NCBI RefSeq assembly: GCF_022748595.1
Contig: NZ_JALDSX010000031.1
Span: 1-40,808, forward strand
Length of the DNA stretch: 40,808 nucleotides
Origin: Brevibacterium sp. ZH18
GTDB taxonomy: Bacteria > Actinomycetota > Actinomycetes > Actinomycetales > Brevibacteriaceae
Reading direction: 5' to 3'
Position numbers and translations under genes: made by a program. Below, piece by piece: positions 8,253 to 16,144 of this stretch. The first letter of the stretch is position 1. The number at the start of each line of letters is the position of its first letter. The notes below the pieces were generated by a model. That model was not told the origin of the DNA. It made no database searches and was given only the letters and a program-made list of their open reading frames with translations.

Positions 8253-8292
8253 GGGGTTCAAGGGTGATCGATTCGCCCTTGAACCCCGTTTT
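8253..8292 (+). terminator. Rho-independent terminator after acyl-CoA dehydrogenase
   Basis: GGGGTTCAAGGG (8253-8264) pairs perfectly with CCCTTGAACCCC (8276-8287) around an 11-base loop and is followed by GTTTT. It lies 46 bases after the acyl-CoA dehydrogenase stop and separates that unit from the NCS1 gene. Confidence 0.9.
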
Positions 8293-8313
8293 CCGCTCCA
8301 CGCCCACCAAGGT

Positions 8314-8327
8314 TCCGATATTTCGGA
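8314..8327. promoter_or_regulatory. TCCGA-N4-TCGGA inverted repeat, probable operator
   Basis: TCCGATATTTCGGA lies 80 bp before the NCS1 permease start and just past the upstream terminator. Its half-sites are identical to those of the palindrome at 5850-5863, with the same four-base spacing. A common regulator for the acyl-CoA unit and the permease is the simplest reading. Confidence 0.55.
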
Positions 8328-8407
8328 CAGATTGTGTGACTCGGGTCTCGTTTCACCCTGATTTCGGGTGTTGACTGGGTCTGATTCACCATTCGAAGGA
8401 GAAACCA

Positions 8408-9844
8408 ATGGCCAGTACGTCCAATTCGGGGATCGAGAAACGATCTATCGAGATGGTGCCTGACAATGAACGTCACGGCACCGCACGGTCCCAGTTCACG
8501 CTGTGGTTCGGCGCCAACACCCAGATCACCGCCATCGTCGACGGAGCACTTGCCGTTGTCTTCGGCGCCGATGCCCTCTGGGCCATCGTCGGCCTGCTCA
8601 TCGGCAACATCATCGGCGGCATCGTCATGGCGCTGCACTCGGCGCAGGGTCCGCAGCTGGGTCTGCCGCAGATGATCTCCTCGCGAGCGCAGTTCGGCAT
8701 CATCGGCGCGATCATCCCGCTGGTGCTCGTTGTGCTCATGTACATCGGGTTCGCTTCGACCGGTGCTGTGCTCTCGGGTCAGGCCGTCAACCTCATCATC
8801 GGGTCCAATACTCCGGCGGTGGGCATCGTCATCTTCGGTGCGCTGACCGCTGCGGTCGCTCTGCTGGGATACAAATACATCCACGTTCTCGGTCGCATCT
8901 CCTCGGTGACCGGTCTGCTCGGGTTTCTCTTCATCACCTACTGCGTGTTCACCAAGGTCGACGTTCCCGGACTCATCTCGGGATCGAGCTTCGCGTTCCC
9001 GGCGTTCCTGTCCGCGATCGCACTCTCCGTCGGCTGGCAGCTGACCTACGGCCCCTATGTTGCCGACTACTCGCGCTACCTGCCCCGGTCGACCCCGGCA
9101 TCGAAGACCTTCTGGTTCACCTTCGGCGGCTCCGTCATCGGCTCACAGTGGTCGATGACCCTGGGCGCCCTCATCGGCGCGGCCGCCATGACCGAGACCG
9201 GCAACTCCTTCATCGAGAACCAGGTCAGCTTCGTCGGCGACATCGTCGGTGGAGGCGTCTACGCGCTCCTCATCTTCATCGTCATCCTGTTGGGCAAGCT
9301 CACCGTGAACACGCTCAACGCCTACGGTGCGTTCATGTGCACGCTGACGATCCTCACCTCGTTCGGCGAGAAGACGAATATCCGTCGCTGGACCCGCGCG
9401 GTCTTCGTCATCGGCATCGTGACGCTGACCGTGCTCGTGGCGCTCATGGCCTCGGCGGACTTCCTTGCGAACTTCAAGAACTTCGTGCTCGCACTGCTCA
9501 TGGTCTTCACGCCGTGGAGCATCATCAACCTCACCGACTACTACCTGATCTCGAAGGACCGCTTCGACATTCCGGCCTTCTATGACCACAAGGGCCGTTA
9601 CGGGAAGTGGAACTGGCGAGCACTGCTGGCCTACGGCGTCGGCGTCGTTGTGCAGATCCCGTTCCTCGCTCAGTCCTTCTACACCGGACCCATGGTCGCG
9701 AAGCTCGGCGGAGCCGACGTCTCGTGGATCGTCGGCATCGCCGTCACGTTCCTGCTCTACTTCTTCATGCTCCGCAACCGCAGTGTTGCCCCGCCGGAGA
9801 CGATCTATCCGGACATCGAAGAACTCGACGCGCAGCGGGCGTGA
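8408..9844 (+). CDS. NCS1-family permease (cytosine/purine/allantoin type)
   Basis: A 478-residue nucleobase:cation symporter-1 family protein with about twelve hydrophobic segments. TM1 begins after HGTARSQFTLWFGANTQITAI (about residues 22-42), where the NCS1 signature lies. The conserved stretches MISSRAQFGIIG and QLTYGPYVADYSRYLP, together with FTPWSIINLTDYYLISKDRFDI late in the protein, fit the cytosine/purine/thiamine/allantoin permease group. The ATG at 8408 has a strong site GAAGGAGA (8395-8402). The gene stands alone between two terminators and has its own operator-like palindrome. Substrate is not resolvable: cytosine, purines, hydantoins and allantoin are all transported by relatives. 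The end of the reading frame lies inside a 17-bp tandem repeat. Confidence 0.93.
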   Translation: MASTSNSGIEKRSIEMVPDNERHGTARSQFTLWFGANTQITAIVDGALAVVFGADALWAIVGLLIGNIIGGIVMALHSAQGPQLGLPQMISSRAQFGIIGAIIPLVLVVLMYIGFASTGAVLSGQAVNLIIGSNTPAVGIVIFGALTAAVALLGYKYIHVLGRISSVTGLLGFLFITYCVFTKVDVPGLISGSSFAFPAFLSAIALSVGWQLTYGPYVADYSRYLPRSTPASKTFWFTFGGSVIGSQWSMTLGALIGAAAMTETGNSFIENQVSFVGDIVGGGVYALLIFIVILLGKLTVNTLNAYGAFMCTLTILTSFGEKTNIRRWTRAVFVIGIVTLTVLVALMASADFLANFKNFVLALLMVFTPWSIINLTDYYLISKDRFDIPAFYDHKGRYGKWNWRALLAYGVGVVVQIPFLAQSFYTGPMVAKLGGADVSWIVGIAVTFLLYFFMLRNRSVAPPETIYPDIEELDAQRA

Positions 9845-9878
9845 GCGCGCAGCGGGCATAAGCGCGCAACGGGCGTGA
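9828..9878. repeat. 17-bp tandem repeat spanning the NCS1 stop codon
   Basis: Three units: ACGCGCAGCGGGCGTGA (9828-9844), GCGCGCAGCGGGCATAA (9845-9861) and GCGCGCAACGGGCGTGA (9862-9878). Unit one ends exactly with the gene's TGA; units two and three end with TAA and TGA. Confidence 0.75.
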
Positions 9879-9920
9879 GCGTCGTGAATCCCGCATAGTT
9901 TCACAGCACCACAGTTCGAG

Positions 9921-9965
9921 CCAGGGCCGACAGGTTTTCACACCTGTCGGCCCTGGTGTCGTATT
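9921..9965 (+). terminator. Terminator hairpin after NCS1 gene
   Basis: CCAGGGCCGACAGGT (9921-9935) pairs perfectly with ACCTGTCGGCCCTGG (9942-9956) around a six-base loop, giving a 15-bp stem followed by TGTCGTATT. The T-run is weak but the stem is very stable. Confidence 0.75.
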
Positions 9966-10190
9966 CAGACACTCGACACCAAGGCCGGGAATCCGTGCGC
10001 ACCCACACACCCGCGAAACGATGTTACTCATGAGTTCTACTATGGAGTAGGGTTGTGATGTCTGTCACCACGCAGGCTCCGCACTGGAGAAGATCGAAAC
10101 GACACCACCGTCGTCCGACCGATCTGCGACACCACCGCTGTCCGCACACGCTCACCGCTGAGACACACGACAGAGCAGGAACCCGAACAC
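9966..10190. other. Leader region of the lipase gene with dyads and a direct repeat
   Basis: No gene is evident between the NCS1 terminator and the lipase start. ACTCATGAGT (10026-10035) is a perfect palindrome and CTACT-N4-AGTAG (10037-10050) an adjacent dyad; either could be an operator. CGACACCACCG-N2-GTCCG occurs twice, at 10100-10117 and 10127-10144, a 27-bp-period direct repeat. Promoter boxes could not be assigned with confidence. Confidence 0.4.
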
Positions 10191-11633
10191 ATGAGTACGT
10201 CCCGCCATTCACCACTTCCACCCCTGCGGCGAATCGCCGCCTTGAGCGCCGCGGCCATCGTCGGCCTGGCCCTCACCGTGGGTTCGACCGCGGCCCCCGT
10301 CCATGCGCAGGAGCGTGTCCCACAGTCGGACGAAGAAGCCAAAAGCATGATCAAAGACAGGGAAGCCGAGGATTCCGGCTCCCTGAACAAGAGCAACGTT
10401 CCCGACGGGGTGAGCGTCGAACAGGCACGCAAGGTCGTCGACACATCGGACGAGATCACCACCGCCGACGTTGAGTATGGGGCCGCGCTTGAGGATCTTC
10501 CCTCCTCGGGAGTCCCCGAAGACTTCTACCAAACGCCGGACCAGCTCCCAGAGGACAATGGAGCAGTCGTCAAGCAGGCACCGTCGGATTTCTACGTCGA
10601 TCCGATCAAACTCATCAAACAAGACGCGAAGACGACGGCATTCATGTACAAGACCACCGATGAAGAAGGACGTGCGAGAGCCGCGACTGCCACGCTGCTC
10701 ACTCCGAAAGGCGCCAACGGACCGGCGAAGGACGCTGTCGTCATCTCGCCGGGAACCCAGGGCATCGCTGACAAGTGCGCCCCAAGCCGGCAGATGGGGA
10801 TGGGCACCGAATACGAGGGCATCTCTGTCGCCTCGGCGCTGGCCGCGAAGCATCCCGTCGTCATCGTCGACTACATCGGCCTCGGCACCGAGGGTGCTCA
10901 TCGGTACCTCGACCGCACCGAGGAGGGACGCTCGGTTCTCGATGCGGCCCGCGCGGTCCAGCAGGTCGACGGCAGCGAGATCGATGACTCAACCAAGCTC
11001 CAGCTGCGCGGCTATTCGCAGGGCGGTCACGCCACGACAGCAGCCTTGGAACTCGCCGAGGACTGGGCACCCGAACTCAACATCACGTCAGCATCGGCAG
11101 GTGCCGTACCGACAGACCTGTACAAGACAGTCTCCGGTCTCTCCAGCACGTACACGGCGTTCCTCCTCTACGGAGTCCAGTCATTTGCCGAACAGGCCGA
11201 CGTCGAACTGTCCGATTTCCTCAATCAGAAGGGACTGGACGCCGTCGCCAAGGCCGCGGACCAATGCACCATCGAGGCAACGGTCTCCAATGCCTTCCTC
11301 GATACGACCACGCTGACGAAGGACGGCAGCTCCTTCCAGGATCTGGTCGAGGAGAAGTTCATGCCTGTCGCCGACAAACAGCGATTGGGCGAGGCGTCGA
11401 TTCCGAACATTCCGGTGCTCGTCAACCACAGCTACCTCGATGACGTCGTACCGTTCGAGCAGGGTAAGGAACTGGCGTCGACCTGGTGCGATGCGGGCAA
11501 TCGAGTGGCGCTCGAGGACAATCTCGGCCCGACGCACATCGGCGGATACATCGCTTCGATTCCTCGCATCGAGACGTTCACGACCCGCACGTTCGCAGGC
11601 AAGCATCCCCTCGACAGCTGCTGGAGGCTCTGA
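10191..11633 (+). CDS. Secreted lipase, PF03583 (LIP) family
   Basis: A 480-residue exported alpha/beta-hydrolase of the secretory lipase family, related to Candida LIP and actinobacterial triacylglycerol lipases. The N-terminus is a Sec signal peptide: basic LRR near residues 12-14, hydrophobic core to about 35, and cleavage after PVHA near residue 39. The nucleophile elbow is GYSQGG with S276. The remaining triad is probably D417 or D418 in YLDDVVPFEQG and H449 in GPTHIGGY. The oxyanion region is near VVISPGTQGIADKCAPSR and VIVDYIGLGTEG. The ATG at 10191 is preceded by GCAGGAA. It probably hydrolyses esters outside the cell; triacylglycerol as substrate is a family-level expectation. It is convergent with the amidase gene. 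Confidence 0.9.
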   Translation: MSTSRHSPLPPLRRIAALSAAAIVGLALTVGSTAAPVHAQERVPQSDEEAKSMIKDREAEDSGSLNKSNVPDGVSVEQARKVVDTSDEITTADVEYGAALEDLPSSGVPEDFYQTPDQLPEDNGAVVKQAPSDFYVDPIKLIKQDAKTTAFMYKTTDEEGRARAATATLLTPKGANGPAKDAVVISPGTQGIADKCAPSRQMGMGTEYEGISVASALAAKHPVVIVDYIGLGTEGAHRYLDRTEEGRSVLDAARAVQQVDGSEIDDSTKLQLRGYSQGGHATTAALELAEDWAPELNITSASAGAVPTDLYKTVSGLSSTYTAFLLYGVQSFAEQADVELSDFLNQKGLDAVAKAADQCTIEATVSNAFLDTTTLTKDGSSFQDLVEEKFMPVADKQRLGEASIPNIPVLVNHSYLDDVVPFEQGKELASTWCDAGNRVALEDNLGPTHIGGYIASIPRIETFTTRTFAGKHPLDSCWRL

Positions 11634-11664
11634 CCGGAGCTGTCTCGAGCAGACACACGGTGCG

Positions 11665-11694
11665 GCACCCATAGGCGCTGCACCCATAGATGCT
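11665..11694. repeat. 15-bp tandem repeat after lipase gene
   Basis: GCACCCATAGGCGCT (11665-11679) is followed directly by GCACCCATAGATGCT (11680-11694), 13 of 15 identical. Each unit contains TAG. It starts about 30 bases past the lipase stop. Confidence 0.65.
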
Positions 11695-11709
11695 GCCGGC
11701 CCGCCTGCT

Positions 11710-11766
11710 TAAGTGGTCGTTTTGGTCCGAAGAATCAGTCAACTTTCGGTCCAATTCGACCACTTA
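11710..11766. terminator. Interrupted palindrome between convergent lipase and amidase genes
   Basis: TAAGTGGTCG (11710-11719) pairs with CGACCACTTA (11757-11766), and the inner arms TTTTGGTCCGAA and TTCGGTCCAATT extend the stem with three mismatches. The right arm includes the amidase stop codon. Position and near symmetry suggest a bidirectional terminator. T-rich bases lie inside the stem rather than after it, so an operator cannot be excluded. Confidence 0.45.
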
Positions 11767-13035
11767 GGCGTCGCCTCCTCCGGTGAGATAGCGCGCGGCG
11801 AACGCGAGCAGCCTCTCGTCGCTGTTCGGCGGACCGACGATCTGCACCGACTCCGGTCTCGCCGTTCCACCGTCACCGACCACAGCCCCGACAGGCAAGG
11901 TGAGCGCCGGCCAACCCAACACGTTGAACGGCATCGAGTAGCGCATGAATCGTGCAGCGGACTCCGGGCCGATCTCGTCCCAGCGGATCACCTCGCCTTC
12001 GATGCCCGGGGTGATGATGAAGTCGACATCGTCGAAGATCTCCATCGCCGAGGCACGCAGCTCTTCCAGAGCAACAACCTGTTCCTGATACTCGGGGACT
12101 GTGATGGTCTGCCCGGACATGATCTTCGCCCACACCCCCGGCTGATACAGCTCGCCCTGGTCGTCTGCGAACCGCCGGTGCAGCGTGTAGGCCTCATAGC
12201 GGCGCACGATGTCATAGATCCCGAAGAGCCGTTCGATGGTCTCGCCCAGTTCTTCAGACTTCGCCGAGGTTGTCCTGACGTCACCGAGGTGGTGCTCGGT
12301 CCACCTGCGCGCCCCCTCCGCAGAGTCGTCGGCAGATCTCAGGAGACTCACGTCGACCGTCAGTGCCTCCGGCGATGCCAGTCCTCCGCTGCCGAGGTCC
12401 CGGCCATGTCCGGAAATGGCTGCGAACGCCGTGGTGAGCAGCGGCAGGTCGCGTGCGAACAGTCCGACCGTGTCGAAGGATGGCGACAGTGGAAATACGC
12501 CCTCGGTCGACACCACCCCGAAGCTCGGTTTGAATCCGATGACTCCCTGGCACACGGCAGGCACCCTCACGGAACCTGCGGTGTCGGTGCCCAATGCCAG
12601 CGGCACCACACCCGCGGCAACCAGGGCCGCAGATCCGGAGCTCGATCCGGCAGTGCACAGTTCAGGATCGATCGGATTGATGACTCGGCCGAAGGCGCTC
12701 TCATCGCCGAGGATGCCGTAGGAGTACTCCTGACAGTTGGTCTTGACGACCGGCAGCGCTCCCGCCTTCTCCAGGAGGTTCACGACCGGAGCGCTCCCAC
12801 TCGGATCAGGTCCGCTGCTGACCTTCGACCCCATCGTCGTGGGGAATCCCACCACGTCGATGACGTCTTTGATCGCGAAAGGCACACCCTCGAGGCTGCG
12901 TGCTGGCTCCCCCGCGGCAGTGCGCTCCGCTGACTTCCGTTCCAGGGCGCGTGCCCGGTCAGCCATCACCGAGGTGACAGCGTTGAGGTCTCGCCCGATT
13001 CCTTCGACGGCGGCAAGTGTCTGTTCAAGGCTCAC
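11764..13035 (-). CDS. Amidase-signature family hydrolase
   Basis: A 423-residue amidase-signature enzyme. The Ser-cisSer-Lys triad is complete: K56 in VPFAIKDVID, S131 in TAGSSSGSAAL, and nucleophile S155 in LGTDTAGSVRVPA, with the family spacing of 75 and 24 residues. I chose the GTG at 13035 because a strong ribosome site (AGGAAGAGGA on the coding strand) sits seven bases before it; an ATG at 13086 would add 17 residues but has no such site. It is the last gene of a leftward series (MFS, M20 hydrolase, amidase, amidase), 111 bp after the second amidase. The substrate is unknown. GatA is unlikely because the neighbours are catabolic and no gatB or gatC is nearby. Confidence 0.9.
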   Translation of the reverse strand: MSLEQTLAAVEGIGRDLNAVTSVMADRARALERKSAERTAAGEPARSLEGVPFAIKDVIDVVGFPTTMGSKVSSGPDPSGSAPVVNLLEKAGALPVVKTNCQEYSYGILGDESAFGRVINPIDPELCTAGSSSGSAALVAAGVVPLALGTDTAGSVRVPAVCQGVIGFKPSFGVVSTEGVFPLSPSFDTVGLFARDLPLLTTAFAAISGHGRDLGSGGLASPEALTVDVSLLRSADDSAEGARRWTEHHLGDVRTTSAKSEELGETIERLFGIYDIVRRYEAYTLHRRFADDQGELYQPGVWAKIMSGQTITVPEYQEQVVALEELRASAMEIFDDVDFIITPGIEGEVIRWDEIGPESAARFMRYSMPFNVLGWPALTLPVGAVVGDGGTARPESVQIVGPPNSDERLLAFAARYLTGGGDA

Positions 13036-13146
13036 CGTTGAGTCCTCTTCCTGATGTGTTCCACGGTTCTCGTCCACGATCCTCATCGTGTCAGAAGACC
13101 GCGGCGTGCGGCCTCGGACATGCCACGTCCCGCCGGCGACAAGTAA

Positions 13147-14688
13147 TCACCCCGGCGCGAGTCCCGTCCACGGCACCAGCTGCTCCACCGCGGCCGCAAC
13201 ATCGAAGGCGCCGCGGTCGTCGAAGGGGTGCCCCACGACCTGCAGCCCGGTCGGGATCCCGCAATCGGCCATGCCCGAGGGCACGTTGACGATCGGCACG
13301 CGGTTGCAGATGTTGAACGGCATCGTCATATGCGACTGCCAGTAGTGCTCGAGCCGGACTCCCCCAGCGTCAGAACCAGTCCCCGAGCTGGAACCATTGC
13401 CCGAACCGGAACCAGGCCCCGAGCTCTCCCGACCGACCCCATCGGCGCCGATCGTAATCCCGTCGAGGTAGCTGCCACCGGCCTCAAGTCCCGCCACCGC
13501 CGAGGTGGGCGCCAGGAGAACGTCGAACCCGTCCATCGCATTCGCCAACTCGGCCTGGATCTGGGCTTCCATCACCAACCCGTCGTACTGCGTACGTCGG
13601 GCAGCCACCGCCTCGGCGTCGGCCATGAAGCGCAGCGTGTAGTCGGCCAATGTGTCCTCGTGGCCACGGGTCGCGGCCCGCATCGCCGGGGCCAGGATGT
13701 TCCCGAAGTGCGTGAACGCAGCATCGAAGATCCGTTCGGCCGTCCATGGCAGTTCGATCTCCTCGACGATGGCACCAGCAGCCTCGAGCACCGAGGCGAC
13801 CGCGCGGGTATTGCGAATGGTGTCCTCCCCGACAGGGAAGTCCCCCAGCCGCAGGCACAGCGCCACGCGCTTGCCGCGCAGACCATCGACCACCTCGGCG
13901 GAAGTGGCATCGAAACCGGATAGGAACCCGGACGAATCGATCGTCGCGTGATCGCTGGGATCAACACCGACCATGACCCGAGCCAACAGTGCGGTGTCGG
14001 CCACGGTGCGCGCCATCGGCCCGTCGCCGCGGTACCAGTCGGCGGCCAAGGGCTGGGCGCCCGGGATCCGACCGTAGGGAGCTTTGTACCCGACGGTGCC
14101 GGTGAACGCGGCGGGCAGCCTCGTCGATCCGGCGATGTCCGAGGCTGTCGCCAGGGGCCCGAAGCCCGAGGCCAGGGCCGCACCGGATCCGCCAGAGGAC
14201 CCGCCGGGTGAGAGCTCGGTGTTCCAGGGGTTGCGGGTGACTCCCCACATCGGCGAATGCGTGATCGTCGCGCAGCTGAACTCCGGTGACGTCGCCCTGG
14301 CGTGGACGAATCCTCCGGCACCGCGGATGCGGCGGATGATCGCGGCGTCGGCACTCGCCACGGTGTCGACCTCATGCATGAGGCCCTGCGTGAGCGAGCG
14401 CCCGGCGATCGCGTGCTTCTCCTTGGCGATCACGGGCAGCCCGAGCAGCGGTCGGGAGGCGCTCGCCTCGGCGAGGTCAGCGGATGTGGCGTTGGCGTAG
14501 AACGATTCCGCGTCCTTCGCCGAGGTGACCGCTTCCTCAACGACCTCCGTGACCGCATTGATGCGTTCGTCTTCAGAGGTGATGCGCCCGATCAGGGCGG
14601 TCAGGTAATCGACCGGGGAGAGGTCCTTCGTGCGGAACTTCGCCAGTGCCTCGGTGGCCGACAGTGCCCAGGTCTCAGTGCCGGTCAT
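13147..14688 (-). CDS. Amidase-signature family hydrolase
   Basis: A 513-residue amidase-signature enzyme with an intact triad: K89 in LPVIAKEKHA, S164 in SPGGSSGGSGAAL, and nucleophile S188 in ASDIAGSTRLPA. Near residues 420-445 it carries a low-complexity Gly/Ser insertion (SSGPGSGSGNGSSSGTGSD), probably a surface loop grown by repeat expansion. The ATG at 14688 overlaps the stop of the upstream M20 hydrolase gene as ATGA (TCAT at 14685-14688), so the two are translationally coupled and probably serve one pathway. It may remove an amide before or after the carbamoylase step. The first and second amidases differ clearly in sequence, so they are not a recent duplication. Confidence 0.92.
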   Translation of the reverse strand: MTGTETWALSATEALAKFRTKDLSPVDYLTALIGRITSEDERINAVTEVVEEAVTSAKDAESFYANATSADLAEASASRPLLGLPVIAKEKHAIAGRSLTQGLMHEVDTVASADAAIIRRIRGAGGFVHARATSPEFSCATITHSPMWGVTRNPWNTELSPGGSSGGSGAALASGFGPLATASDIAGSTRLPAAFTGTVGYKAPYGRIPGAQPLAADWYRGDGPMARTVADTALLARVMVGVDPSDHATIDSSGFLSGFDATSAEVVDGLRGKRVALCLRLGDFPVGEDTIRNTRAVASVLEAAGAIVEEIELPWTAERIFDAAFTHFGNILAPAMRAATRGHEDTLADYTLRFMADAEAVAARRTQYDGLVMEAQIQAELANAMDGFDVLLAPTSAVAGLEAGGSYLDGITIGADGVGRESSGPGSGSGNGSSSGTGSDAGGVRLEHYWQSHMTMPFNICNRVPIVNVPSGMADCGIPTGLQVVGHPFDDRGAFDVAAAVEQLVPWTGLAPG

Positions 14689-16070
14689 GCCCGTGCCTCG
14701 GCGACGGACTTGCCGACCCAGATCTCACCGTCGCGGACGTCGCTGAGTTCGCCGGCGACGAGTTCGGTGGCGACGTTGGTGAGCACGCCGAGGCCGCGGA
14801 CCATGTCCTCGTCGGTGGTGAATTCGCGTTCGCAGTGGGAGACGCCGTCGACGCTGGGCACGAACATCATGACGGCGGGCACTCGGTGGTTCATCGCCAC
14901 CGAGTCGTGGCCGGCCATCGTCTCGAGGCGTCGGATGGACAGCCCCTCGTTGGCTACGGCTTTCTCGGCCAGCTCGACCCCGGCCTCCGGGAAGTAGCGC
15001 TTGTCACGGACGTCGAAGTCCTCGACGTTGATGGTGATGTCGTGGTCGCGGGCGATGTCGGCAATCTGTTTGCGCAGGGAATCCCTGGCCGCGATGACGA
15101 CAGCTGGGTCGGAAGAGCGAAGATCGGCAACCATGTGCACGCGGCGGGGCACGACGATCGGCGAATTGGGTTCGACGACGTGCTGGCCCACGGAGGACAC
15201 CAGTGCTTCGTCCTCGAATTCTTTGACGACGTCGGCGACGGCAAGGACCACTTTGGATCCGGCGACGAGGGCGTCGTGGCGGTCGGCCATGGCAGTGGCG
15301 CCGGTGTGGGACTGTTCGCCGAGGACGTCGATGTCGAGCTTCTGCGTGTACCAGCTGGATTCGACGACGCCGATGTTCGTGGCCTCGCGTTCGAGGATGC
15401 GGCCCTGTTCGATGTGGATTTCGGCGTAGGAGATCGCCTCGGGTGGGGTGTCGGTGCCGTTGTAGCCGATGGCGTTCAGCGCCTCGGCGACGGAGGTTCC
15501 TTCGAGGTCTTCCACCGCGAGCATCTCTCTCAGGCCGAAGAGTCCGGCGTAGACGGAGCTGCCCATGATCGAGGGGGCGAAACGGCCGCCCTCTTCGTTG
15601 AACCAGTTGACGACGGCGAGGTTGAAGCGCGGGACCTGTCCGGATTCGGCGATGCTCTCCTTGACGCGCAGAGCCGCGAACAACGCGGAGATGACGCCGT
15701 AAGCACCGTCGAAACGACCGCCCAGAGGCTGGGAGTCGAGGTGGGAGCCGATGAGGACGAAGGGAGCATCAGGGACGAATTCGAGGCAGGCGAACATGTT
15801 CCCGATCGCATCGACGCGGACCTCGAAGCCCTTGTCTTCGGCCCAGGCGCGCATCCAATCACGGGTCTGCTTGTCCTCAGGGGTCAGTGCCTGTCGGTCG
15901 ACACCATCGTTGTCGGTGGCCCCGATCGTGGCCACGTGATGGAAGTCGGTGAGGAAGGCGGCGTCACTCGAGGGGGCTGGGTTCGAAGTGGCTGAGGTCG
16001 AGGGGGCTGGGTTCGAAGTGGCCGAGGTCGAGGGGGCCGAGGTCGAGGAGGCTGCGGATGGTGCGGTCAT
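14685..16070 (-). CDS. M20-family N-carbamoylase/allantoate amidohydrolase-type hydrolase
   Basis: A 461-residue binuclear metal hydrolase of the HyuC/allantoate amidohydrolase group, which cleaves N-carbamoyl amino acids or ureido acids. Metal-site motifs are LIGSHLDSQPLGGRFDGAYGV (H110, D121), NWFNEEGGRF (E159/E160), AEIHIEQGRILE (H219) and the late DGVSHCEREFT histidine. QSHTGATAMADRHDA belongs to the substrate and dimerisation domain. The ATG at 16070 follows AAAGAGAC. Residues 9-35 are a Ser/Ala/Thr/Pro/Asn linker made of a duplicated ten-residue unit, absent from ordinary family members, so a cytoplasmic enzyme appears to have gained a flexible N-terminal tail. Its stop overlaps the amidase start. 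The specific ureido substrate is unknown. Confidence 0.92.
   Translation of the reverse strand: MTAPSAASSTSAPSTSATSNPAPSTSATSNPAPSSDAAFLTDFHHVATIGATDNDGVDRQALTPEDKQTRDWMRAWAEDKGFEVRVDAIGNMFACLEFVPDAPFVLIGSHLDSQPLGGRFDGAYGVISALFAALRVKESIAESGQVPRFNLAVVNWFNEEGGRFAPSIMGSSVYAGLFGLREMLAVEDLEGTSVAEALNAIGYNGTDTPPEAISYAEIHIEQGRILEREATNIGVVESSWYTQKLDIDVLGEQSHTGATAMADRHDALVAGSKVVLAVADVVKEFEDEALVSSVGQHVVEPNSPIVVPRRVHMVADLRSSDPAVVIAARDSLRKQIADIARDHDITINVEDFDVRDKRYFPEAGVELAEKAVANEGLSIRRLETMAGHDSVAMNHRVPAVMMFVPSVDGVSHCEREFTTDEDMVRGLGVLTNVATELVAGELSDVRDGEIWVGKSVAEARA
15970..16044. repeat. 30-bp in-frame tandem repeat in the M20 hydrolase gene
   Basis: Two 30-bp units (15970-15999 and 16000-16029) differ at one base and are followed by a 15-bp partial unit (16030-16044). 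They encode PSTSATSNPA twice near the protein N-terminus. Because the unit is a multiple of three, the frame is kept. Confidence 0.8.
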
Positions 16071-16144
16071 GGGGCGTCTCTTTCTGTTGCTGGTGGTCAG
16101 GGATGCGGGCTTCAGGAGCACGGGCTCAGCTCAGGCGCCGAGTC

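Noticed and set aside
8371..8399. TTGACT as a -35 box for the NCS1 gene
   Set aside because: No acceptable -10 occurs 16-18 bp downstream, where the ribosome site already begins.
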